Source: Candidatus Amulumruptor caecigallinarius (GTDB taxonomy: Bacteria > Bacteroidota > Bacteroidia > Bacteroidales > Muribaculaceae). Taken from it: a stretch of 64,000 nt of DNA. Below are positions 1-8,639 of this stretch, one piece after another (within the stretch, counting starts at the first letter, position 1; every line of letters starts with the position of its first letter). Where the stretch lies: assembly GCA_023665605.1 (NCBI GenBank), contig JAMPDP010000001.1, positions 319,129 through 383,128 of the forward strand, written 5' to 3'. A program made the translations under genes and the position numbers. The notes beneath the pieces are model-generated. The model had not been told where the DNA came from. It did not search any database and worked only from the letters and a program-made list of their open reading frames with translations.

Positions 1-898
1 CGCCGATGGTATGCTCCACGCCTGTACCTACGTTAATGTGGCAGTTACGCACCTCAGTGTCACCATCAGCATAAGTGTCGCGGAAGTCGACGTTGAGCAG
101 CACATGCACCGAGGCATCGGCCATCTCTTCGCTCCATAGAAACTCGCGCAGAGGGGTGCCGGTGCCCCAAAGGGTCACACGCCCCGGCTCAATGCCATAC
201 TTGCTGAGAATGGCAAGAATGTCGCTCTCAGCGGCGGAGCCATCCACGCCCTCCACGGGACGGCGTGTCAGGTCGCGGCGCACACCTTCCATATCCCCCT
301 CGCCCAACAGGTGTGCCAGATGTATCTTGCGCACCATAGCGGGGAGCACGTGAGAGTTCTCCAAGTGGAAGTTGTCGTTGGGGCCATAGAGATTGGTGGG
401 CATCACGGCGATGTAATTGGTGCCATACTGGAGGTTGAAGCTCTCACACATCTTCAGTCCGGCGATTTTGGCCAGAGCATAGGGCTCATTGGTGTACTCC
501 AACGGCGATGTCAGCAGGGCCTCCTCGCGCATAGGCTGCGGAGCTTCACGGGGATAGATGCAGGTGCTCCCCAGAAAGAGGAGCCGCTTCACGCCATGGC
601 GCCATGCCTCGCCAATCACGTTCTGCTGAATCTGGAGATTCTGATAGATAAAGTCCGCGCGATAACGGCTGTTGGCCATGATGCCACCAACCTTGGCAGC
701 AGCAAGCACCACTGCATCAGGACGCTCCGCATCGAAGAACTCGCGCACGGCCACACCATCCATAAGGTCAAGCTCGGCGTGGGTGCGCCCTGTCAGGTTG
801 GTGTAGCCGCGGCGGAGCAGGTTGTTCCAGATGGCGGATCCTACCAGACCGCGATGTCCGGCCACATATATCTTGGCGTTCTTGTCAATCAATGTCAT
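1..898 (-). CDS. fcl: GDP-L-fucose synthase, 3' end cut by the window edge
   Basis: NADPH-dependent epimerase/reductase that converts GDP-4-keto-6-deoxymannose, the product of the neighbouring Gmd, to GDP-L-fucose in the cytoplasm. The translation starts MTLIDKNAKIYVAGHRGLVG, with the Rossmann glycine motif near residues 10-20. The short-chain dehydrogenase triad is visible as Ser in GSTCIYP and Tyr/Lys in EPYALAKIAG. About 299 residues are present, so only the last few dozen are missing off the left edge. The start codon lies 27 bp from the end of gmd, so the two are probably co-transcribed. GDP-fucose feeds capsule and glycoprotein fucosylation in Bacteroidales. Identification is firm from motifs and neighbour. 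Confidence 0.95.
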   Translation of the reverse strand, partial: MTLIDKNAKIYVAGHRGLVGSAIWNNLLRRGYTNLTGRTHAELDLMDGVAVREFFDAERPDAVVLAAAKVGGIMANSRYRADFIYQNLQIQQNVIGEAWRHGVKRLLFLGSTCIYPREAPQPMREEALLTSPLEYTNEPYALAKIAGLKMCESFNLQYGTNYIAVMPTNLYGPNDNFHLENSHVLPAMVRKIHLAHLLGEGDMEGVRRDLTRRPVEGVDGSAAESDILAILSKYGIEPGRVTLWGTGTPLREFLWSEEMADASVHVLLNVDFRDTYADGDTEVRNCHINVGTGVEHTIG

Positions 899-925
899 AG
901 CAAGCCTGCTTACGTTACGATACCA

Positions 926-2014
926 TTACTTTACGATGCCCTTTTCGAGGTATTCGGCAAGGTTGGTGCGCACCTTCTCGCCGGCGCGCTCGGCAGCGAC
1001 CTTGAGCATATCAGAGTCGACCATGATGCGCACGAGGTCCTCAAACGAGGTCTTCTGCGGGTCCCAGCCAAGTTTGGCACGCGCCTTGGTGGGGTCGCCC
1101 CACAGGTTGACCACGTCAGTGGGACGGTAGAAGTCTGGGCTCACCTCCACCACTGTGCGTCCTGTCTTCACATCGATACCCTTCTCATCAATGCCTTCAC
1201 CCTCCCAGCGAAGCTCGATGCCGGCATAGCGGAATGCAAGGGTGGCAAATTCGCGCACAGAGTGCTGCTCGCCGGTAGCTATCACGTAGTCCTCGGGGTG
1301 CTCCTGCTGGAGTATCAGCCACATACACTCCACATAGTCTCTGGCATAGCCCCAGTCACGAAGGCTCGAGAGGTTACCCAGCATGAGTACATCCTGCTTG
1401 CCCTGCGCTATGCGAGCGGCGGCAAGTGAGATCTTGCGGGTGACGAAGGTTTCGCCTCGGCGCTCGCTCTCGTGGTTAAACAGTATGCCCGAGCAGCAAT
1501 ACATCCCGTAGGCTTCACGATACTCCTTGATGATCCAGTAGCCGTAGAGCTTGGCCACGGCATAAGGGGAGTAGGGGTGGAAGGGGGTGTTCTCGTTCTG
1601 CGGCACCTCCTCCACTTTACCATAGAGCTCGCTGGTGGAGGCCTGATAGATGCGGCAGGTGTCGGTCAGGCCGAGCTGACGCACAGCCTCGAGCACACGC
1701 AGCACTCCCACGGCATCCACGTCGGCAGTAAACTCGGGTGCATCGAAGCTCACCTGCACATGGCTCTGGGCCGCGAGGTTGTAGATTTCATCAGGGCGGA
1801 CCTTACCGACAAGCTGGAGCACGCTCATGGAGTCAGTGAGGTCGGCATAATGAAGGTGAAAGTTCTTGTGACCCTCGAGCTCGGCGATGCGCTCGCGGTA
1901 GTCCACGGAGTTGCGTCGGATGGCGCCATGCACGTCGTAGCCCTTGCTGAGGAGAAACTCAGCGAGAAACGACCCGTCTTGCCCGGTGACGCCGGTGATG
2001 AGAGCTGTTTTCAT
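926..2014 (-). CDS. gmd: GDP-mannose 4,6-dehydratase
   Basis: First step of GDP-L-fucose synthesis: GDP-D-mannose to GDP-4-keto-6-deoxy-D-mannose. The 362-residue length fits the family. Visible motifs are the N-terminal Rossmann [17 protein letters not shown] (residues 6-22), the active-site region ASTSELYGK, and [13 protein letters not shown] carrying the YxxxK catalytic pair. The ATG directly abuts the TAA of the upstream LpxH-like gene (TAA then ATG), so translational coupling is likely. fcl follows after 27 bp, completing the pathway. Confidence 0.97.
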   Translation of the reverse strand: MKTALITGVTGQDGSFLAEFLLSKGYDVHGAIRRNSVDYRERIAELEGHKNFHLHYADLTDSMSVLQLVGKVRPDEIYNLAAQSHVQVSFDAPEFTADVDAVGVLRVLEAVRQLGLTDTCRIYQASTSELYGKVEEVPQNENTPFHPYSPYAVAKLYGYWIIKEYREAYGMYCCSGILFNHESERRGETFVTRKISLAAARIAQGKQDVLMLGNLSSLRDWGYARDYVECMWLILQQEHPEDYVIATGEQHSVREFATLAFRYAGIELRWEGEGIDEKGIDVKTGRTVVEVSPDFYRPTDVVNLWGDPTKARAKLGWDPQKTSFEDLVRIMVDSDMLKVAAERAGEKVRTNLAEYLEKGIVK

Positions 2015-2809
2015 TTATAGTGTGTCTTGTTTAATATTTTCATTATAAGCATCTGCGCCCGGAGCCTGAATCACCCGAATGTTTTCGCCGTCGAATGCGG
2101 CATAGTCACCCGGGGCGGTAATCCAGTCACTCAGAATTATTACCCGCGAATCAGTCCCCACCGTCACATCCACCGGTGCGTGACGGTGGCCGTAGATGAA
2201 GAAGTCCACATGCGGTGTGGCGGGGTCAGCCTCATATTCACGCGAGAACGCTACAAGCGGCTCGGCGGCAGGGTCGGTGACCCGCAGAGCTCCGGGCGAT
2301 TTCAGCCCGGCTTTGCGGGAGCCGGCCGACCAGCCATGGGCTATCGCCATGGTCCATCGCGGGTGTACGCTGGCATACAGACGGCGGCACAGCTTGTTAC
2401 GGAACACCCGCCGCAGTATGCGGAAATCCAGGGGGCGCTCACCCACACCATCACCATGATCCAGAAAGAACCGTTTGCCATGAAGCTCACGGATAATGGG
2501 GCCGTCCACCACCTCCAGACCTATTTCAGAAGGGAGGTAGTCGAAAATCCACATATCATGGTTGCCGCGCACCCATGTCAGCTTCACACCGCTGTCAGCC
2601 AGACGCGCCAGCTCTCCGAAGAACCTCACGAAGCCGCGAGGCACCACTGACCGGTACTCAAACCAGAAGTCCAGCGCATCTCCCAGCAGATATATCTCCG
2701 TGGCATCACGCCCCATGCGGCGCAAGGTATCCACCACGCGCTGCTCATGCTCGCGGGGATGAGCCTCATAGCGGGCTCCGAGGTGCATGTCTGCCAGAAA
2801 GTAGATCAT
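2015..2809 (-). CDS. LpxH-like UDP-2,3-diacylglucosamine hydrolase family metallophosphatase
   Basis: Calcineurin-like phosphoesterase of 264 residues. The metal-ligand motifs appear in order: DMHLG (D-x-H), LLGDALDFW (GD), RGNHDMW (GNHD), LDHGDG and YGHRHAP (GHxH). This layout matches the LpxH/UDP-2,3-diacylglucosamine diphosphatase branch, which makes lipid X for lipid A at the inner membrane. Bacteroidales carry such proteins, but the exact substrate cannot be read from sequence, so no gene symbol is given. It abuts gmd downstream. The gene upstream is 86 bp away, and that gap shows no clear promoter. Confidence 0.82.
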   Translation of the reverse strand: MIYFLADMHLGARYEAHPREHEQRVVDTLRRMGRDATEIYLLGDALDFWFEYRSVVPRGFVRFFGELARLADSGVKLTWVRGNHDMWIFDYLPSEIGLEVVDGPIIRELHGKRFFLDHGDGVGERPLDFRILRRVFRNKLCRRLYASVHPRWTMAIAHGWSAGSRKAGLKSPGALRVTDPAAEPLVAFSREYEADPATPHVDFFIYGHRHAPVDVTVGTDSRVIILSDWITAPGDYAAFDGENIRVIQAPGADAYNENIKQDTL

Positions 2810-2895
2810 CGGTGGGATTGGGTTCTATGGATGGACGGGGGTAAGTGTGTTGAGTACGGGGCCCGGTATGGCTCATTATCAGCAGCCGGTACGGG

Positions 2896-3219
2896 TCACA
2901 GGAAGCCGAGGTCGAGCTTGGCCTCCTCGCTCATCATGTCCTTGGTCCACTCGGGTTCAAAGACTATGCGGATATCCACGCTCTTGACACCCTCGATGCT
3001 CTCGAGCTTGATGCGCGCATCATCAATTATGAAGTCAGCGGCCGGACAGTTGGGAGCAGTAAGGGTCATGTCGATGGCGAGATTGCCCTCGTCATCGAGG
3101 TCTATCTTGTATATCAGGCCGAGGGAGTAGATGTCAACGGGTATCTCCGGGTCGAAGACCGTGCGGAGCATTGCCACTACCTTCTCCTCGATGGCCAGAT
3201 GTTGCTCAGGGGTAAGCAT
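2896..3219 (-). CDS. DUF59/MIP18 family Fe-S assembly factor (SufT-like)
   Basis: Small 107-residue protein with the DUF59 layout: an N-terminal helix, then TVFDPEIPVDIYSLGLIYKI, and the hallmark Cys in TLTAPNCPAADF. The family helps load or transfer Fe-S clusters (SufT, MIP18, PaaD-like). It stands alone in Bacteroidales genomes as a putative metal-sulfur cluster biosynthetic enzyme. It is encoded 76 bp downstream of the diadenylate cyclase gene on the same strand. Only TATA-like sequence, not a TAnnTTTG box, is seen in that gap, so read-through from folP is plausible. Confidence 0.88.
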   Translation of the reverse strand: MLTPEQHLAIEEKVVAMLRTVFDPEIPVDIYSLGLIYKIDLDDEGNLAIDMTLTAPNCPAADFIIDDARIKLESIEGVKSVDIRIVFEPEWTKDMMSEEAKLDLGFL

Positions 3220-3295
3220 TTATTTGTAGCTGTTGTTATATAGAGGTATATTTTCGTGAGTTATGTGACGGATTGGAGCGGTCCGTTTAGCGATG

Positions 3296-4081
3296 TCAAG
3301 GCTTGTTCTCCGGCATCACGGCACTGAGACGGTGTTCCAGATCGGAGGTGCTAAGGCGCGTATAGAGCTTGCCGCGATGAGCCACGGAGATGTTGCCGGT
3401 TTCCTCACTCACCACGATGGCCAGAGCATCGGTGGCCTGAGCTATGCCGAGAGCAGAGCGGTGCCGCAAACCCAGCGAGCGGGGCACGTTGGTGTCATGG
3501 CTCACAGGCAGGATGCAGCCGGCCGACATCAGCCGGAAGCTGTCCACTATCAATGCGCCGTCATGCAGCGGGGAGTTCTTGAAGAATATGTTCTCGATAA
3601 GGCGAGTGTTGATGGTGGCGTCAATGATGTCGCCGCTTTTTTCGTAACTCTCCAGCGACATACTCTGGCGTATCACTATCAATGCGCCCGTCTTGCTCTT
3701 GGCCATCGACATGCACGCGTAGACTATCGGCACTACATATTGCCGTCCGTTTATCTCATTGTCAGCCTTGCGGTTGTGGCGGAAGAAGTTATGCAGAAAC
3801 CGCCACCGTTTATGGTCACCCACCTCCACCAGAAATCGTTTGATCTGATCCTGAAAGAGGATCACGAGCACCAGCAGGCCGATGCTCATGAACTTATCAA
3901 GAATGGTGCCCATCAGCCTCATCTCCAGCACCTGCGACGTAAACACCCAAACCACGATGAGCGACAACACGCCTATGAAGATGTTCATCGTGCCGCTCTC
4001 CTTCATGATGCGGTAGAGGTAGAAGAGCAGGAGGCCGACGATGGCTATGTCGAATGCGTCGCGTATGCCGAAGGGTTCCAT
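3296..4081 (-). CDS. dacA: Diadenylate cyclase CdaA/DacA (c-di-AMP synthase)
   Basis: Membrane-bound enzyme that condenses two ATP to cyclic di-AMP, a second messenger for potassium, osmotic and cell-wall homeostasis. Three hydrophobic helices occupy about residues 10-80. The DisA_N catalytic domain follows, with the DGA motif in SPLHDGALIV and the RHR motif in GLRHRSALG. The 261-residue length is normal for CdaA. It starts 9 bp after folP, an arrangement I associate with Bacteroidota, and probably shares the folP promoter. No CdaR or GlmM gene is adjacent, unlike in Firmicutes. Confidence 0.95.
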   Translation of the reverse strand: MEPFGIRDAFDIAIVGLLLFYLYRIMKESGTMNIFIGVLSLIVVWVFTSQVLEMRLMGTILDKFMSIGLLVLVILFQDQIKRFLVEVGDHKRWRFLHNFFRHNRKADNEINGRQYVVPIVYACMSMAKSKTGALIVIRQSMSLESYEKSGDIIDATINTRLIENIFFKNSPLHDGALIVDSFRLMSAGCILPVSHDTNVPRSLGLRHRSALGIAQATDALAIVVSEETGNISVAHRGKLYTRLSTSDLEHRLSAVMPENKP

Positions 4082-4090
4082 CTGCGCAGG

Positions 4091-4978
4091 TCAGTGAGAG
4101 TGTGGTGTGTGTTGTGATGATAATGAGGGAAGGAAAGAGCAGAGCTCAACGGCCTGGGCTGCTTCGCGGGTGTCATGCACACGCAGGATGGATGCGCCGC
4201 GCAGTATGGCCATGGTGTTGACAGCCGTTGTGGCTGCCAAAGCATCGTCGGAGGTGATGTGCAGCGGACGGCATATCATGGACTTGCGGCTCACTCCGGC
4301 GAGCACCGGCGCATCAAGAGCATCGCGCAGCAGAGCCAGAGCATCAAGCAGTTCATAGTTCTGCTCCACGGTTTTGGCAAACCCGAATCCGGGATCCACA
4401 ATCACGTCATTCACCCCCGCCAGACGCAACAGGCGGAGCTTGCGGGAGAGCGTTTCGAGCACATCTGCCACCACCCCGTCGGTGTAGTCGGTGAGAGCTT
4501 GCATGGTGGCCGGCGTGCCTCGCATATGCATCAGCACGTAGGGGCATCTCAGCTCAGCCACCGTGGCGAGCATCGCCGGATCGCCGTCAAGGCCGCTGAT
4601 GTCATTGATGATGTCAGCTCCAAGGGATGCCACAGCTTCTCGGGCCACGTCTGCTCGAAACGTGTCTACCGACACCGGAATACCCGGAGCTACCCGCCGC
4701 AGAGCCTCCAGCCCGAGTTCGAGGCGCCTCAGCTCCTCATCGGGTGCCACCACCTCCGCACCTGGGCGCGTGGAGCATGCTCCCACGTCGAGCATATCGG
4801 CACCGCTGGCCACAAGAGCCTCCACACGCTTCTCTACATCCTCACGCCGCAGTGTGCGTGAGCCGGCAAAAAACGAGTCCGGCGTCAAGTTGACAATACC
4901 CATCACGGCCGGCCTCTCAAACCTGAGAAGCCGCCCCTTGACATTGATTGTGAAAGCCTTGAACAAGCACGTGCTCAT
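4091..4978 (-). CDS. folP: Dihydropteroate synthase
   Basis: Joins p-aminobenzoate and dihydropterin pyrophosphate in folate synthesis; the target of sulfonamides. Visible motifs are AVMGIVNLTPDSFF near the N-terminus, DVGACSTRPGA, the DIINDISG block, and GVSRKSMI near the C-terminus. An ATG exists at 4987, but it lies inside a near-perfect minus-strand promoter (TATCTTTG at 4985-4992), so I placed the start at the next ATG, 4978. That sits at the predicted transcription start, meaning the mRNA would be leaderless unless a TTG at 4966 is used. First gene of the folP-dacA transcript. Confidence 0.93.
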   Translation of the reverse strand: MSTCLFKAFTINVKGRLLRFERPAVMGIVNLTPDSFFAGSRTLRREDVEKRVEALVASGADMLDVGACSTRPGAEVVAPDEELRRLELGLEALRRVAPGIPVSVDTFRADVAREAVASLGADIINDISGLDGDPAMLATVAELRCPYVLMHMRGTPATMQALTDYTDGVVADVLETLSRKLRLLRLAGVNDVIVDPGFGFAKTVEQNYELLDALALLRDALDAPVLAGVSRKSMICRPLHITSDDALAATTAVNTMAILRGASILRVHDTREAAQAVELCSFLPSLSSQHTPHSH

Positions 4979-4984
4979 ACCCCA

Positions 4985-5016
4985 CAAAGATACGCTTTTC
5001 CCCCGTCACCCCCAAA
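4985..5016 (-). promoter_or_regulatory. Bacteroidales-type promoter for folP-dacA
   Basis: On the minus strand TTTG (5016-5013), a 20-bp spacer and TATCTTTG (4992-4985) match the TTTG-N19-21-TAnnTTTG consensus exactly. The predicted transcription start is around 4979. Confidence 0.8.
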
Positions 5017-5207
5017 TCAAATTCCTTAGAGGTTGCCACGGAAAGCCGGACTCCGGCTCCTCCCAAGTTGTTGACAATCCTGCCAAGTTATTGACAATTG
5101 TTGCCGATAACGGGAATTTTTGGCAATTTTGCACCGGTCGAAGTTGACCGTTTCCGGCAACTCCGACTGCCCCGCCATCCTTAAAACATCACCTTAACTC
5201 TTTGCAG

Positions 5208-7772
5208 ATGAGCAACGACACATCAACCTCCACCACTTATACCTACGACGAAGCCCTCGCCGCCACTCTTGACTATTTCAAGGGCGACCAACTCGCGGCA
5301 ACCGTATGGGTAGGTAAGTATGCCTTGAAAAACAGCGAGGGCGACATCTTCGAGAAGACGCCCGCCGATATGCACCGCCGTATCGCCCGAGAGATAGCGC
5401 GCATCGAGAACCAGTACCCCAACCCGATGAGCGAGGACGAAATCTACAGCCTACTCGATGAATTCCGTTACATCGTGCCTCAGGGTTCTCCCATGAGCGG
5501 CATCGGCAACAACCTCCAGGTGGGCTCGCTCAGCAATTGCTTCGTTATAGGCCTTGACGGGCGCCCTGATAGCTACGGTGGCGTTATCAAGATTGACGAG
5601 GAGCAGGTGCAGCTGATGAAGCGGCGCGGTGGTGTGGGCCATGACCTCAGCCACATCCGCCCCAAGGGCACCCCTGTGAAAAACTCCGCTCTCACATCCA
5701 CCGGCATCGTGCCCTTCATGGAGCGTTACAGCAACTCTACTCGCGAAGTGGCTCAGGATGGCCGCCGCGGCGCACTGATGCTCACAGTCAGCATCAAACA
5801 CCCCGAGAGCGAGCAGTTTGTTGATGCCAAGCTCGTTGAGGGGAAAATCACCGGTGCCAATGTGAGCGTTCGCATCGACGACGCATTTATGAATGCCGCG
5901 GTCGACGGCAAGCCATATGTGCAGCAGTATCCCACAGACAGCGACACCCCCATGGTTACGCGCGAAATCAATGCCAAAGCCCTGTGGGACAAGATTATCC
6001 ACAATGCGTGGGCCTCTGCTGAACCGGGAGTGCTCTTCTGGGACACCATCACCCGCGAGAGCGTCCCTGACTGCTACGCCGACCTCGGCTTCCGCACCAT
6101 CTCCACCAACCCCTGCGGCGAGATACCCCTCTGCCCTTACGACAGCTGCCGCCTGCTCGCCATCAACTTATACAGCTACGTGCGCGACCCATTCACCGAC
6201 CACGCCACCTTTGACTTCGATCTCTTCAGAACTCACGTGGCCAAGGCACAGCGCATCATGGACGACATCATCGACCTCGAAAAGGAGAAAATCGACACCA
6301 TCCTTGCCAAGGTGGAGCGCGACCCGGAGACCGATGAGGTAAAGCAGACCGAACGACACCTCTGGCAGAAGATTCGCGAGAAAACCCTCAAGGGGCGCCG
6401 CACAGGCGTGGGCACCACCGGCGAGGGTGACATGATTGCCGCCCTCGGCCTCAAATACGGCACTCCGGAGGCCACGGACTTCTCCGAGAAAGTGCACCGT
6501 GCGTTGGCGCTCGCCGCTTACGGTTCATCCGTGACGCTTGCTGAGGAGCGCGGGGCATTCGAGATTTACTCTACTGACCGTGAGAAGGACAACCCCTTCG
6601 TGAACCGTCTCCGCGAGGCTGACCCCAAGCTCTACGAGCGCATGGCGCGCATCGGTCGCCGAAACATCGCCTGCCTCACCATAGCCCCCACCGGCACCGT
6701 GAGCCTGATGACCCGCACCACCTCCGGCATCGAGCCGGTGTTCCAGCCGGTGTACAAGCGTCGCCGCAAGGTGAACCCCTCGGATGTCAATGCCCGCGTG
6801 GACTATGTGGACGAGACCGGCGACGCCTTCGAGGAATACATTGTCTACCATCCCAAGTTCATCACTTGGATGGAGAGTCAGGGCATCGAAGTGCGGCAGG
6901 ATTACACCTCCGACGAGATAGCCGCCCTGGTGGCACGCTCACCCTATGCCGGGGCCACAGCCAACGATGTTGACTGGCTCGAAAAGGTGCGTATGCAGGG
7001 CCGCGTCCAGAAGTGGGTGGACCACTCCATCTCCGTCACCATCAACCTTCCCGCCGATGTTAGCGAGGAACTCGTGGGACGTCTCTACATGGAGGCATGG
7101 CGCTGCGGCTGCAAGGGATGCACCGTCTATCGCGACGGCTGCCGTTCAGGCGTGCTCGTGGCAGTGGAGAAGGAGGCCAAGAAGGAGAAGGAGGCCGCCT
7201 CTCAGGGCGCTGCACTTGTGCCCCACGTACACAAGCGCCCCGTGGAGCTCGAGGCCGATGTGGTTCGCTTCCAGAACAACAAGGAGAAGTGGATAGCCTT
7301 CGTCGGGCTGATGGATGGCAAGCCTTACGAGATTTTCACCGGTCTTGCCGACGATGAAGACGGCATCTTCTGCCCCAAGAGCGTAAGCCATGGCAAGATT
7401 ATCAAAGCCATAGACGAGAACGGCAACAAGCGCTACGACTTCCAGTTCATCAACAAGCGCGGCTACAAGACCACCATCGAAGGCCTCAGCGACAAGTTCA
7501 ATCCCGAGTACTGGAACTACGCCAAGCTCATCTCCGGTGTCCTCCGCTACGGTATGCCAATCGACCAGGTACTCAAGCTCGTTGGCGGCCTCTCGCTTGA
7601 CTCCGAGAGCATCAACACATGGAAGATGGGCGTAGAGCGTGCTCTCAAGCGCTACCTCCCCGACGGCACCAAAGCCAGCGGTCAGAAGTGCCCCCACTGC
7701 GGCAACGAAACCCTCGTCTACCAGGAAGGCTGCCTGATCTGCACCAGCTGCGGCACCTCCAAGTGCGGCTAA
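5208..7772 (+). CDS. nrdJ: Adenosylcobalamin-dependent (class II) ribonucleotide reductase
   Basis: Reduces ribonucleotides to deoxyribonucleotides using coenzyme B12 and no oxygen-dependent radical subunit, which suits a gut anaerobe. The roughly 854-residue protein has the RNR barrel motifs (SNCFVIG, TNPCGEIPL with the active-site Cys, APTGTVSLMT). A C-terminal region ends in a four-plus-cysteine cluster (CPHCGNE..., CTSCGTSKCG) typical of vitamin B12-dependent RNRs. An in-frame TTG lies at 5202, but the ATG at 5208 is the better start. No cobalamin riboswitch is visible upstream. Two direct TTGACAAT copies 20 bp apart (near 5070-5100) and a weak CAATTTTG -7 box precede the gene. Confidence 0.95.
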   Translation: MSNDTSTSTTYTYDEALAATLDYFKGDQLAATVWVGKYALKNSEGDIFEKTPADMHRRIAREIARIENQYPNPMSEDEIYSLLDEFRYIVPQGSPMSGIGNNLQVGSLSNCFVIGLDGRPDSYGGVIKIDEEQVQLMKRRGGVGHDLSHIRPKGTPVKNSALTSTGIVPFMERYSNSTREVAQDGRRGALMLTVSIKHPESEQFVDAKLVEGKITGANVSVRIDDAFMNAAVDGKPYVQQYPTDSDTPMVTREINAKALWDKIIHNAWASAEPGVLFWDTITRESVPDCYADLGFRTISTNPCGEIPLCPYDSCRLLAINLYSYVRDPFTDHATFDFDLFRTHVAKAQRIMDDIIDLEKEKIDTILAKVERDPETDEVKQTERHLWQKIREKTLKGRRTGVGTTGEGDMIAALGLKYGTPEATDFSEKVHRALALAAYGSSVTLAEERGAFEIYSTDREKDNPFVNRLREADPKLYERMARIGRRNIACLTIAPTGTVSLMTRTTSGIEPVFQPVYKRRRKVNPSDVNARVDYVDETGDAFEEYIVYHPKFITWMESQGIEVRQDYTSDEIAALVARSPYAGATANDVDWLEKVRMQGRVQKWVDHSISVTINLPADVSEELVGRLYMEAWRCGCKGCTVYRDGCRSGVLVAVEKEAKKEKEAASQGAALVPHVHKRPVELEADVVRFQNNKEKWIAFVGLMDGKPYEIFTGLADDEDGIFCPKSVSHGKIIKAIDENGNKRYDFQFINKRGYKTTIEGLSDKFNPEYWNYAKLISGVLRYGMPIDQVLKLVGGLSLDSESINTWKMGVERALKRYLPDGTKASGQKCPHCGNETLVYQEGCLICTSCGTSKCG

Positions 7773-7866
7773 GAGCGGCACTCTGACAACACCTTATTCC
7801 AATCCGGGCAATTCCCAAGTGCAGGAGGGGATTTGAATTTGGTGGCCGTATGTCGGGAAAAATTCG

Positions 7867-7906
7867 TACCTTTGCGTGTCTGAATTATGCAGTCAGACAC
7901 GCAAAG
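7867..7906 (+). promoter_or_regulatory. efp promoter overlapped by a perfect 14-bp palindrome
   Basis: TACCTTTG (7867-7874) matches the Bacteroidales -7 box; no TTTG occurs at ideal spacing upstream. Overlapping its end, CTTTGCGTGTCTGA (7870-7883) and its exact reverse complement (7893-7906) form a 14-bp inverted repeat with a 9-nt loop, followed by TTTTATT. It could be an operator over the start site, a 5' leader hairpin, or the nrdJ terminator. Confidence 0.65.
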
Positions 7907-7951
7907 TTTTATTCGTCAATCAATTACACTCACTCCACTACCATATAAGCT

Positions 7952-8518
7952 ATGGCTACTACCGCAGATTTCAAGAACGGCATGTGCCTCGACATCGACG
8001 GCAACTACTTCTTCATCGTAGAGTTCCTTCACGTTAAGCCGGGCAAAGGCCCCGCTTTCGTACGCACCAAGCTCAAGAACGTGCGCACAGGCCGCGTGAT
8101 AGACAAGACCTGGAACTCCGGCGTAAAGGTTAACGAGGTGCGCATCGAGCGCCGTCCCTATCAGTTCCTCTACAAGGATGAGATGGGCTACAACTTCATG
8201 CACACCGAGACCTTCGAGCAGGTGGCCATCAACGGCGACAGCATCGACGGCGTGCAGTTTCTCAAGGAGGGCGACATCTGCGAGGCTATGGTGCAGAGCG
8301 CCACTGAGGAGATACTGACCTGCGAGATGCCCACCAATGTGGTTCTTGAGATCACCTATACCGAACCCGGCATCAAGGGTGACACCGCCACCAACACTCT
8401 GAAGCCCGCCACCGTAGAGACCGGTGCCGAGGTGCGTGTGCCCCTGTTCTGCAACACCGGCGACAAAATCAAGGTCGACACCCGCGACGGTTCCTACGTA
8501 GAGCGCGTAAAGGCCTGA
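7952..8518 (+). CDS. efp: Translation elongation factor P
   Basis: Relieves ribosome stalling at polyproline stretches. At 188 residues it has the usual three OB-like domains: the KOW-like N-domain with the loop [17 protein letters not shown] (the Lys at the loop tip is the modification site in many species), a central domain, and a C-terminal domain ending in [17 protein letters not shown]. It is monocistronic: its own promoter lies 80 bp upstream, and a GC-rich hairpin lies downstream near 8564-8604. Confidence 0.97.
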   Translation: MATTADFKNGMCLDIDGNYFFIVEFLHVKPGKGPAFVRTKLKNVRTGRVIDKTWNSGVKVNEVRIERRPYQFLYKDEMGYNFMHTETFEQVAINGDSIDGVQFLKEGDICEAMVQSATEEILTCEMPTNVVLEITYTEPGIKGDTATNTLKPATVETGAEVRVPLFCNTGDKIKVDTRDGSYVERVKA

Positions 8519-8563
8519 GCCGCTCTCTCCACTCATCACACTTCATGCAATGAGAGCCACAAC

Positions 8564-8604
8564 GTGCCTCGTGCGCGCTTCTGCGAGCGCCGCCGGGGCA
8601 CGCT
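8564..8604 (+). terminator. Possible terminator hairpin after efp
   Basis: GTGCC...GGCAC arms with inner GCGC/GCGC pairing in the efp-flavoprotein gap. There is no clear U tract, so this is only a candidate. Confidence 0.35.
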
Positions 8605-8639
8605 CTCGTTACTGACCCACTCACCAGCCCACTCACCCG

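Noticed and set aside
311..2020. Plus-strand frames opposite fcl and gmd
   Set aside because: Mirror images of the strong minus-strand enzyme genes, with no motifs of their own.
4988..5207. Cobalamin riboswitch before the B12-dependent reductase gene
   Set aside because: No B12-box-like sequence, and the region is too short and AT-rich.
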